A stretch of 64,000 bases of DNA. It comes from Rosistilla ulvae. GTDB lineage: Bacteria; Planctomycetota; Planctomycetia; Pirellulales; Pirellulaceae. Positions 9,138-18,328 of the stretch are shown piece after piece. Within the stretch, counting starts at the first letter, position 1, and each line of letters opens with the position of its first letter. The position numbers and the translations under genes are program-made. The notes under the pieces are model-generated. The model worked only from the letters and a program-made list of their open reading frames with translations. It was not told the DNA's origin and searched no databases. The stretch spans positions 5,519,798-5,583,797 of the forward strand of contig NZ_CP036261.1 of assembly GCF_007741475.1 (NCBI RefSeq), written 5' to 3'.

Positions 9138-9780
9138 CGCTCGTCACCTCCGAAACCATCGCTTCGCCTGTGAGTCCGCGCAACTGGACTTTGACGACGC
9201 TGCCATCTTCGGATTTCACTCGCAGCACGGCCGTGCTGGTCGTCCCATCGGCGTACAGCAGAATCGGTTGGGACCATCCCGCTTCGGCAGCCATCGCGGC
9301 TTGTTGCAGAATGAACATGCTGCGCTGCGACGATTCGACTTGTTCGTCGGCAAAGACGATGTTCTCGGGCAGTTCCAAGATATCCGCAGCCGTTGGTTCG
9401 GGCGGAGTGTAGCTGGCGACAGCGGCTTGAGTTCCCGCGGTCCCCGGCAAGGTCTGCCCCGACATGTCGGCAGCTTCGGTCATGTCGCTGGCATCGTTCC
9501 ACGGCTGGACACTGTACCGGCTGGTGCCGATCTCGCAGCGGAACATATGCGTCCGTCCGGTTCGCATCGCTTTGAGCCGCGATTGGGCCAAGACGATGCG
9601 AATTTCATCGCCCGCCCGTTTGATCCGCCCATCGGCCATCAGCACGCTGATCGCCGGCACGGCCATCGCCGACAACGCGGCGATCAAAACCAAGACCAAC
9701 AGTAGTTCCAACAGCGTGAACCCTCGGCCAGCTGCCCGCGGGCAGCGACGAGATAGGGTTGGAAGCGAGGTTGGCTGCAT
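9127..9780 (-). CDS. gspH: Type II secretion minor pseudopilin GspH
   Basis: The 217-residue product has a 19-residue leader and prepilin signature GRGFTLLELLLVLVLIAALS (cleavage G/F, Glu at +5). A GspH-like segment follows: IKRAGDEIRIVLAQSRLKAMRTG near residues 52-75 (quoted in parts: IKRAGDEIRIVLAQS, RLKAMRTG). The C-terminal third contains QPILLYADGTTSTAVL, matching the DG-containing beta hairpin seen in GspH/FimT. GspH sits between the major pseudopilin shaft and the I/J/K tip. It is 17 bp downstream of gspG and overlaps gspI by 11 bp. Confidence 0.87.
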   Translation of the reverse strand: MQPTSLPTLSRRCPRAAGRGFTLLELLLVLVLIAALSAMAVPAISVLMADGRIKRAGDEIRIVLAQSRLKAMRTGRTHMFRCEIGTSRYSVQPWNDASDMTEAADMSGQTLPGTAGTQAAVASYTPPEPTAADILELPENIVFADEQVESSQRSMFILQQAAMAAEAGWSQPILLYADGTTSTAVLRVKSEDGSVVKVQLRGLTGEAMVSEVTSDES

Positions 9781-9797
9781 GATGTTGTCCGTCAGAC

Positions 9798-10217
9798 CTA
9801 AACGGTACCGCTGGTCACAACGACATCATCTTCGGATCCTTCCTGACCATCGGCCCCTGCGCTTCGCAATTCGAAGCCGGTGCCGCTGGGAGCGTATTTG
9901 TAGTTGTTGCCCCAAGGATCCGCAGGGATCTCTTCGTCGAAGTACGGCCCCTTCCAGCGGGTGGGGTCGGCGATGTCGTTTGGCTTCTCACGAAGGCCTT
10001 CCAAGCTGCTCGGCAGGGTGCCGACTTGCAACTGATACAACTTGATGCCGCTCTTAATATTGTTCAGCTGGGTCCGAGCGGTGTCATCTTGGGCCCCCTT
10101 TTGGATGCCGACGAAATTCACGGTCACAATTCCACCGATGATCACCAGGATGATCAAAACCAGCAGAACTTCCAACAACGTAAACGCCGCGCGACGGCGC
10201 GATCGCTGCTTACGCAT
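9798..10217 (-). CDS. gspG: Type II secretion major pseudopilin GspG
   Basis: This 139-residue protein is of standard GspG size. The prepilin helix is FTLLEVLLVLIILVIIGGIV. The classical C-terminal GspG signature is present: DNIKSGIKLYQ-like helix (LNNIKSGIKLYQLQVGTLP), LEGL, WKGPYFDEEIPADPWGNNY and the Ca-site tail GADGQEGSEDDV. Oddly, the residue before the cleavage point is alanine (RRRAA-FTLLE) rather than the near-universal glycine. It is the first gene of the seven-gene minus-strand operon; the 340 bp upstream carry no other gene before tRNA-Ala, so its promoter should lie there. Secretin, ATPase and GspF genes are not in the window. Confidence 0.93.
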   Translation of the reverse strand: MRKQRSRRRAAFTLLEVLLVLIILVIIGGIVTVNFVGIQKGAQDDTARTQLNNIKSGIKLYQLQVGTLPSSLEGLREKPNDIADPTRWKGPYFDEEIPADPWGNNYKYAPSGTGFELRSAGADGQEGSEDDVVVTSGTV

Positions 10218-10555
10218 TCTTCATACTCCCTTGGACAAAACGGATCGAATCGCGTGGATTCATTCACATTCAAGCGATTTGTTGCATCGCCCGACGCGTT
10301 GCACAATTTTTGACATTGTATTCAACCCTGGCGGGCAAACATAGTTCCGGCGAATTTCCCGAGGGGTGCAACCGTCAGAAACAGTCGCCTAGAAATCGAG
10401 GCACGGAACTTGCGGAAGATCTGGAAAAACCAGCATTCACCGGGATTTTTCGCGATTGCCCAGCAAATCGCAGTCCCAGTGACGCTTGACGCCCGATCGA
10501 TTCCGTGTTAATTTTCGCCAACCAAACGAGGCCCATCGGTCTCGAACCCAAATCC
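10218..10555. other. Intergenic region between gspG and tRNA-Ala
   Basis: These 338 bp separate the divergent gspG operon and tRNA gene. No credible reading frame is seen. The stretch must hold the promoter of the gsp operon (leftward) and of the tRNA (rightward). No confident -35/-10 pair could be picked by eye. Confidence 0.5.
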
Positions 10556-10628
10556 GGGGGATTAGCTCAGTTGGGAGAGCGCCTGCATGGCATGCAGGAG
10601 GTCATCGGTTCAAGTCCGTTATCCTCCA
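10556..10628 (+). tRNA. tRNA-Ala (anticodon GGC)
   Basis: The 73-nt cloverleaf folds by eye. The acceptor GGGGGAT pairs with ATCCTCC (one G-U), the D-arm is GCTC/GAGC, and the anticodon stem CCTGC/GCAGG encloses ATGGCAT, with anticodon GGC at 10589-10591; the discriminator is A. The T-arm is weaker than usual: ATCGG faces CCGTT, leaving one T-T mismatch at the second pair, and the T-loop reads TTCAAGT. CCA is not encoded (the sequence continues CTC). A strong terminator follows 10 nt later, so this is a single-gene transcription unit. Confidence 0.93.
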
Positions 10629-10637
10629 CTCGGAATC

Positions 10638-10677
10638 AAAAAGCCCGTTTTGACCAAGCGTCAAAGCGGGCTTTTTT
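10638..10677 (+). terminator. Rho-independent terminator after tRNA-Ala
   Basis: A 14-bp stem, AAGCCCGTTTTGAC with GTCAAAGCGGGCTT (one G-T pair), encloses a short CAAGC-type loop and runs into a T tract (CTTTTTT). An A tract precedes the 5' arm, so it could act in both directions. Confidence 0.9.
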
Positions 10678-10844
10678 CGTGCGCTCGCTCCAGCTCGCAT
10701 CTCGCCCTCGAGAGCCTCAACAAGCCGGAACACAAATCCGCACTTCGTCGACCGCAGCTCAAGCATCTTTGCCCACAGCCAATCCCCTCGTGCCAGCGTG
10801 CCGACAGACCGATGGCCCCGCCTGACCAACAATCGCACCGCCAG

Positions 10845-12640
10845 CAAAACAAGCAACGAATTTCAATTTGGATTCCCATTAGTGCAAATCAGTGAAGATT
10901 AGCGTCCCTTCCGACAGCACGGCACTCAGCGTTTCTAGAAAAACGGGAACACTGATCGGCACTCATCTTCGCTAATCAAAAGCCACAACTGCCAGTCTTC
11001 GTACGCAGCCTGAGTTCTTTTAGTTCCTCCGCTCACGCATCCTCTACACTCACAAAGACAGCAAAACGATCAACGAACTTCGAGCTACATCCCCATTAGT
11101 GCAAATCAGCGAAGATTAGCGTTCCTTCAGCCAGCACGGCACGCAGCGTTTCCAGGAAAAAGGGAACACTGACCGGCACTCATCTTCACTAATCGAGAGC
11201 CACAACTCCCAGTCTTAGTACGCGGCCTGAGTTCTTTCGATTCCACCACTCACGACTCCGGAGCAGTAGCAACCTCCAGCAAACAATCAACGAAGTTAAA
11301 GTTGCATTCCCACTAGTGCATATCAGCGAAGATTAGCGTCCCGTCAGACAGCACGGCACGCAACGTCTCCAGAAAAAGGGAACACTGACCGGCACTTATC
11401 TTCGCTAATCAAGAGCACAAAATGCCAGTCTTCGTACGCAGCCTGAGTTCTTTCGATTCCTCCACTCACCCTCCTCTTCACTCACAAAGACAGCAAAACG
11501 ATCAACGAACTTCGAGCTACATTCCCATTAGTGCATATCAGCGAAGATTAGCGTTCCGTCAGCCAACACGGCACACAACGTTTCCAGGTTAAAGGGAACA
11601 CGGATCGGCACTCATCTTCGCTAATCAAAAGCCACAAGTGTCAACATTCGCACGCAGCCTGAGTTCTTTCGATTCCTCCGCTCACGACTCCTCTTCAATC
11701 ACAACAACAGAAAAACAATCAACGAATTTCAAGTTACATTCCGATCAGTGCAAATCAGTGAAGATTAGCGTCCCTTCCGCCAGCACTGCACGCAGCGTTT
11801 CAAGGAAAAAGGGAACACTGATCGGCACTCATCTTCGCTAATCAAGAGCCACAAATGCCAGTCTTCGTACGCAGCCTGAGTTCTTTTGGTTCCTCCGCTC
11901 ACGCCTCCTCTTCAATCACAACAACAGAAAAACAATCAACGAATTTCAAGTTACATTCCGATCAGTGCAAATCAGTGAAGATTAGCGTCCCTTCCGCCAG
12001 CACTGCACGCAGCGTTTCAAGGAAAAAGGGAACACTGATCGGCACTCATCTTCGCTAATCAAGAGCCACAAATGCCAGTCTTCGTACGCAGCCTGAGTTC
12101 TTTTGGTTCCTCCGCTCACGCCTCCTCTTCAATCACAACAACAGAAAAACAATCAACGAATTTCAAGTTACATTCCGATCAGTGCAAATCAGTGAAGATT
12201 AGCGTCCCTTCCGCCAGCACTGCACGCAGCGTTTCAAGGAAAAAGGGAACATTGATCGGCACTCATCTTCGCTAATCAAGAGCCACAAATGCCAGTCTTC
12301 GTACGCAGCCTGAGTTCTTTTGGTTCCTCCGCTCACGCCTCCACTTCAATCACAACAACAGAAAAACAATCAACGAATTTTAAGTTGCAATCCCATTAGT
12401 GCAAATCAGTGAAAATTAGCGTTCCGTCAGACAGCACGGCACGCAGCGTTTCTAGAAAAAAGGGAACACTGATCGGCACTCATCTTCGCTAATCGAGAGC
12501 CACAAGTGCCAACCTTCGCACGCAGCCTGAGTTCTTTCGATTCCTCCACTCCCCCTCCCCTGCAGTCGCAACGCAAAAGCAACAATCAACGATTTGCGAG
12601 TCACCCTACCATTATTGCAAATCAGCGAAGCGCCCTCTTC
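10845..12640 (+). repeat. Tandem satellite, about eight units of roughly 217 bp
   Basis: The landmark GAAGATTAGCG recurs at about 10893, 11111, 11328, 11543, 11760, 11977, 12194 and 12411 (as GAAAATTAGCG), with a degenerate ninth start near 12625. Spacing is 215-218 bp. Units five to seven are nearly identical; units one to three and eight differ by substitutions and small indels. Each unit contains CAGCGAAGATTAGCG and, about 95 bp later, CACTCATCTTCGCTAATC, an imperfect inverted copy, so each can fold into a long-loop hairpin. Some units have an open 67-codon frame, but indels in other units destroy it, which argues against coding. The array begins about 170 bp after the tRNA-Ala terminator. 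Confidence 0.9.
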
Positions 12641-12686
12641 GCCAGCGCATCCCCTACTCGAGACGATCCGCCTGGGAATTTGAGGC

Positions 12687-13172
12687 TCAGCGCGACAGCA
12701 AACTGATCGTCAGCAGAATGACAGCGGTGGTTGAAGCTAGCGTGCGTAGATGGTTCCAACGCGTCCAACGATGAAGGTAGCGTTTCCATTGTTGTTCGCT
12801 CTCGGGGGCGGTTGCGGAGAGCTGATCGAGTTGGTTGTTTAACGGGACGTTGCAGGCTGCCGTGACGAGGAAGCTGCCCAGTAGATAGCAAGCGGATCCG
12901 GCGGTCGCCCATGCCCATCCCGGCTGACGCTGCATTGCAGAGATAGCGATCGTGGCCAGACAGACAAGCGCAGTCCCGAAGAACGCGCTCAGGAAGACCC
13001 AATTCAAGATCGTTCGATTGATCGATTGCATGGCTCGGATCCCTTCTGCCGCAGACAGCAACGCCAAGGCACGCATCACTGAAACCGAAAAGACAAAAAA
13101 CAATCCCGACATCAGGCCGCAGCCCGCGATGGCAATGACCATGATCGGTTCAAGAAACGAAAATGTCGACAT
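12687..13172 (-). CDS. DUF1772 (anthrone-oxygenase-like) membrane protein
   Basis: The product is about 161 residues with four predicted membrane helices: IMVIAIAGCGLMSGLFFVFS, WVFLSAFFGTALVCLATIAI, WAWATAGSACYLLGSFLVTA and LASTTAVILLTISLL. The NVPLNNQLD motif after helix three and the WTRWNHLRT motif before helix four are typical of DUF1772, the family that includes fungal anthrone oxygenases. The bacterial role is unknown. The ATG at 13172 (MSTFSFLEP) is preferred to one 33 bp upstream because it begins just before the first helix. It is divergent from nrfH, with about 380 bp between them. Confidence 0.8.
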   Translation of the reverse strand: MSTFSFLEPIMVIAIAGCGLMSGLFFVFSVSVMRALALLSAAEGIRAMQSINRTILNWVFLSAFFGTALVCLATIAISAMQRQPGWAWATAGSACYLLGSFLVTAACNVPLNNQLDQLSATAPESEQQWKRYLHRWTRWNHLRTLASTTAVILLTISLLSR

Positions 13173-13550
13173 GCGGGAGCCTGGGGTTCGAGTCTCAAAA
13201 AACAATATCGCGATTATCCGTCGCGACTCTCGTACGGGGATAGTTTAGTTTCCAGGTCGGTGATGCGGTTTTGCAATCGCTCGATCACCGGAGACACGTC
13301 GCGTTGAGGAAACCTTGGATGATTGTGTTGCGGACAGTTCATGTCCTTCATCTCGGCGGAGAACTGAAGCCTCCACTCGATTTGAACGCTGCAACCGGCG
13401 CCGCCGAGAGAATCGAATCAACCTCTGCTGTCCGGCGGCAAGTTCATCTACAATCCCAGACCTGACGCTCTACACTTCCACGGACAACTCCCATGCGATG
13501 CAACCGATGGCTCCAACGCAAAGTGCTCTCCAAGACGGAAGGAAGTCGCG
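13173..13550. other. Intergenic region between the DUF1772 gene and nrfH
   Basis: These 378 bp lie between divergent genes. No convincing protein-coding frame or RNA fold was seen. The region should hold the nrfHA promoter; a clear FNR-type palindrome (TTGATnnnnATCAA) was looked for and not found. Confidence 0.45.
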
Positions 13551-14075
13551 ATGTCCGCGGATAGTTCGCAAACCGACGCACCGCTCGACGAAGGCCAGCC
13601 GCCCGATGAAGCCAAGCGGCCGATGCGTTTCGGCAAGGTAGCGATGACGTTTTTTGTCTGCCTGGGTCTGCTAGCGGGTGTCGGGACGTTTACGTTTGGA
13701 TACGGCAAAGGGGCCAGCTATCTGAGCAACAATCCGGAAACCTGCATCAATTGTCACGTGATGCAGGACCACATGGATTCCTGGCAACAGAGCAGCCATC
13801 ATCACGTCGCCGTTTGCAACGACTGTCACTTGCCCCACGACTTCGTTGGCAAATGGGTCACCAAAGCCGACAATGGCTTCTTCCATTCGCTCGCCTTCAC
13901 GATGGGAGGCTACAAAGATCCGATCCAGATCAAGCCGCGAAACAAACGCGTCACGCAGAGCACTTGCATATCGTGTCACAAGGATTTTGTTCATCCTCTG
14001 CTGCCAGCGACCGCCGGGCACGACATGTTATCGTGCGCCCATTGCCACGCCGATGTCGGCCATGCCGGTCGTTAG
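13551..14075 (+). CDS. nrfH: Cytochrome c nitrite reductase, membrane-bound quinol-oxidising subunit
   Basis: The 174-residue NapC/NirT-family protein has one N-terminal membrane anchor (VAMTFFVCLGLLAGVGTFTFGYG, about residues 29-51) and four haem motifs: CINCH, CNDCH, CISCH and CAHCH. The VMQDHMDSW segment after the first haem and HLPHDFVGKW after the second match NrfH. It would oxidise menaquinol and pass electrons to NrfA on the outer face of the cytoplasmic membrane. The start ATG follows GGAAGTCGCG, a usable ribosome-binding site. nrfA begins 118 bp downstream, the usual HA order. Confidence 0.93.
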   Translation: MSADSSQTDAPLDEGQPPDEAKRPMRFGKVAMTFFVCLGLLAGVGTFTFGYGKGASYLSNNPETCINCHVMQDHMDSWQQSSHHHVAVCNDCHLPHDFVGKWVTKADNGFFHSLAFTMGGYKDPIQIKPRNKRVTQSTCISCHKDFVHPLLPATAGHDMLSCAHCHADVGHAGR

Positions 14076-14192
14076 ATCGATCGGCTGGCACCGAGCCGAT
14101 TGACTCTCGATCCCGCGACGCCCGATCCGACACGTCGGCTTTACTCGCCACACAAACTTCCACTTCGATTCGCCTTCAACCGATCGCCACTC

Positions 14193-15779
<1,587 letters not shown>

Positions 15780-15887
15780 AAAACGCCAGTGGTTGCAGCC
15801 CGTATGGCGAGCAAGCGATTCCGTATCGCACCGGATCAAGCCCAGCAGCCCGGGACGCGTCGACCCGCTAGAGAACGACGCGTATGG

Positions 15888-17525
15888 TTAGAGCTCTGTC
15901 GTGGGCAATCCGGTTCGGTGGTTAAACACCTGCCGCGAGCCCGCGTTGACGGGGGCGATCGAGTGCCAGCGTTCGCCCGCCAGCGGTTGAGATTCGCCAT
16001 CGAAATAGGGTTTGCCACGAACCGCGTTTTGGTAGTGGGCTTCGATTTCGATTGCCGTCAAGCCAAAATCGTACAACGCCACTTCATCGATGATTCCGTT
16101 GAAAGCTTCATTATTATTCCACTTGTTATTGCCGATACATGCTTTGACTGAACCGCCGCTGATCGCCAAGATTCCGACAGAGAACGTGTGCTCGAATCGC
16201 AGGCGACCATCGATGTAGAGACTCTTCTTGCCAGTAAAACTGTCGTACGTGGCAACGACATGATGTGGCCGCCCATCGGTCAATTCGGCCACCGTGGGGC
16301 GACCTTCTCGGCCATCCAAGGGCATATCGAGTTCGCTGTAGCCCAATTCCTCTAAGTGCAATCCAAACGACAGGCAAGGTCCGTTGGCAACCAACGGCTC
16401 GGCATATTGGCCGACATTCTCATCGTTCTGAAAGGACAACAGGAAGCGATAATCGCCATCTTCTTTGCGAAAGATCTCATCGTAGTCTTTGAAGTTCCCA
16501 CTCCAATCGGAGATAAACATCGCTTCGATTGAAATCCCGCTACTGCACGCCATCGCTCCGGTCCCAACCGTGCTTCCCAGACCTTCGTTGATCTCAATGA
16601 AGGCGTCGTGAGAATTGTCGAATTGGACCGCGCCAGTGCCCACAATCCCGCCGGTCCGCTTCGCCCGACTGCCAAACGTCAATGGAACCCCCGCGGCTGC
16701 AAGTCCGTCCGTCGTCGCGGAAGAATCGAAGTTCCAATAGTACAACGGCAATCGAATTCGCGACTGAACATCGACCTGGCCGTCGAGCACCCGGACGGCG
16801 ATGTGTTGGTCATCGATCACGTCGACTTCGAATTCGGTTCCCAAATCGAGAATCCTCAAGTTAGCTGTCGTCACCGAAAATCGGGACGCCGGGTCGCTCA
16901 GCTTGGCATGCACCGAACCTCGGTACAGCACGCCGCTCTCCTCCGTGTTGATCCCAAACAACGCCGGCCCCTGGACACGTAAACTCGCACCACTTTTGGT
17001 TTGAAAATCGGTCGCTCCTTGTTCGACGGTCAATGTCAGCGGCCCGGTCGCGTCCCGTCGATTTCCAATCGTGCCCACCATTCCCAGCGGTGGTTTGCGG
17101 TGGTCGTAGCTGAAAGCCATCGCCTGTGTCTCCAGCTTTGGCGCCGTCGCCGCGATCGGTTGTCGTGGTTCGATCGGCTCGCGAGCCAACCGCACCACAA
17201 CGATTCCCAGAACCGAAGCCGCCACCGCAAAGGCAACCAACGCGGGCCAAGTCGATCGACGCGCGTCGTTCAACTTGGGGGAATCGGCTTCACCACTTTG
17301 CGTTGTCGATGGCAGACACCCCGAGATGTTGGGCATCGCCGGGACCGTCAGCCCCAACTGACCGTGAACCAACGCGTACCGCAGATACTCCCGCTGGGCT
17401 TCGGGATCGTGGATCAGCATCGCTTCCAATTGAGCCGTCTGGTCGGCAGTCGCCGTCCCTTGGATCTGCAAGTCGGCCAGGTCCAAAAGAGCTTGCCGAT
17501 CGGGTGCTTCGTCATGAGGTTGCAT
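15888..17525 (-). CDS. FecR-type membrane protein with C-terminal LamG-like domain (module 1)
   Basis: The product is about 545 residues. The N-terminal 80 residues resemble the anti-sigma/zinc-less cytoplasmic part found in planctomycete FecR proteins (ALLDLADLQIQGTATADQTAQLEAML). A membrane helix follows at about 95-117 (LVAFAVAASVLGIVVVRLA), then a FecR core (FQTKSGASLRVQGPALFGIN; LRILDLGTEFEVDVIDDQ; VRVLDGQVDVQS) at about 165-260. A LamG/concanavalin-like domain fills about 260-515 (AVQFDNSHDAFIEINEGLG, HVVATYDSFTGKKSLYIDGR, FNGIIDEVALYDFGLT). It lies directly downstream of an ECF sigma gene, 30 bp away, suggesting signal-controlled sigma activity. An upstream TTG at 17549 is a possible alternative start. 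The ligand is unknown. Confidence 0.82.
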   Translation of the reverse strand: MQPHDEAPDRQALLDLADLQIQGTATADQTAQLEAMLIHDPEAQREYLRYALVHGQLGLTVPAMPNISGCLPSTTQSGEADSPKLNDARRSTWPALVAFAVAASVLGIVVVRLAREPIEPRQPIAATAPKLETQAMAFSYDHRKPPLGMVGTIGNRRDATGPLTLTVEQGATDFQTKSGASLRVQGPALFGINTEESGVLYRGSVHAKLSDPASRFSVTTANLRILDLGTEFEVDVIDDQHIAVRVLDGQVDVQSRIRLPLYYWNFDSSATTDGLAAAGVPLTFGSRAKRTGGIVGTGAVQFDNSHDAFIEINEGLGSTVGTGAMACSSGISIEAMFISDWSGNFKDYDEIFRKEDGDYRFLLSFQNDENVGQYAEPLVANGPCLSFGLHLEELGYSELDMPLDGREGRPTVAELTDGRPHHVVATYDSFTGKKSLYIDGRLRFEHTFSVGILAISGGSVKACIGNNKWNNNEAFNGIIDEVALYDFGLTAIEIEAHYQNAVRGKPYFDGESQPLAGERWHSIAPVNAGSRQVFNHRTGLPTTEL

Positions 17526-17555
17526 GGGCTTGTAGTTTCTCTGGAGCAAGCGATT

Positions 17556-18095
17556 TTAGACTGGTTCGTTCTGCAGTTTCGATTCGACACAATCGGCTAG
17601 CGAGCGACGCATCACCTTCAGCGATTTGTAGACCGCGTGCACCGACCGCTGCCATCGTTGGGCGATCGCCGCCGCCGAATGGTTCTCGCCGTAAAACAGT
17701 TGCACCAATTCCCGTTGCCGTTCGCTCAGCAACTGCACGCATTGGTCGATCGCTTCCTGGCGGACGTTGATCTCCGGGCCAAGCTTTAGTGCCGTCGTAG
17801 AGAGTTCGTCGATCAACGCTTCACTAAAAACATGTCGGTCGCGGTCGCGGGTTCGCCAATGTTTGAGCACTTGATGCCGAGTCACCCCCAACGCCCATGC
17901 GGCAAAATCTTGATCGCGGCGGAACGTCGAAAAGCTGCGCCATAACTCCAAACACGTCTCCTGATACACATCGTCGACCGCGCATGGTTGATAGATCAAC
18001 GACCGTATATAGGCGAGGACCCGTAGCTGGTCTCGCGCAAACAACCGCAAAAACAATTCGTAATCGTCGGGCTTGGTCGATGGTTCGGTATCCAT
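17556..18095 (-). CDS. ECF-family RNA polymerase sigma factor (planctomycete type, module 1)
   Basis: The 179-residue product has region 2 at about residues 20-90 (VLAYIRSLIYQPCAVDDVYQETCLELWRSF in parts, then DFAAWALGVTRHQVLKHWRTR) and region 4 at about 120-175 (LSERQRELVQLFYGENHSAAAIAQRW, then VHAVYKSLKVMRRSLADCV). No C-terminal extension is present. It is transcribed with the FecR/LamG gene just downstream and faces a divergent cytochrome/DUF1549 gene 233 bp away, a likely target promoter. The ATG at 18095 is chosen over one 24 bp upstream because the conserved N-terminus of such proteins starts close to region 2; both are possible. Confidence 0.9.
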   Translation of the reverse strand: MDTEPSTKPDDYELFLRLFARDQLRVLAYIRSLIYQPCAVDDVYQETCLELWRSFSTFRRDQDFAAWALGVTRHQVLKHWRTRDRDRHVFSEALIDELSTTALKLGPEINVRQEAIDQCVQLLSERQRELVQLFYGENHSAAAIAQRWQRSVHAVYKSLKVMRRSLADCVESKLQNEPV

Positions 18096-18328
18096 CCCGC
18101 GAAATCTCGACTGGACCAAAGGGGAAATTTAAAAGCGTGCAACCACAATTATCGGTCGCTCACGAGCCAGCTTTCGCGTTGCCAGCCAATAGAGAATGGC
18201 GCGCTGCGACAAGATTTGATACCTCCCAAAAACAATTTTCTCTATTCTGGGTACCAATCTCGCCCCCGCTGGGTCACTCCCTTTAAAGCGGAAGAATCCT
18301 CCTTTTACCTCGCATTAGGGTCCCACGA

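Noticed and set aside
11638-12275. A row of near-identical 67-codon frames in the satellite
   Set aside because: The frame is broken by substitutions or indels in the first three and the last units and has no ribosome-binding site. Identity follows from the repeat, not from protein selection.
10845-12640. CRISPR array
   Set aside because: Units are about 217 bp and nearly identical over their whole length; there are no short repeats with unique spacers and no cas genes in the window.
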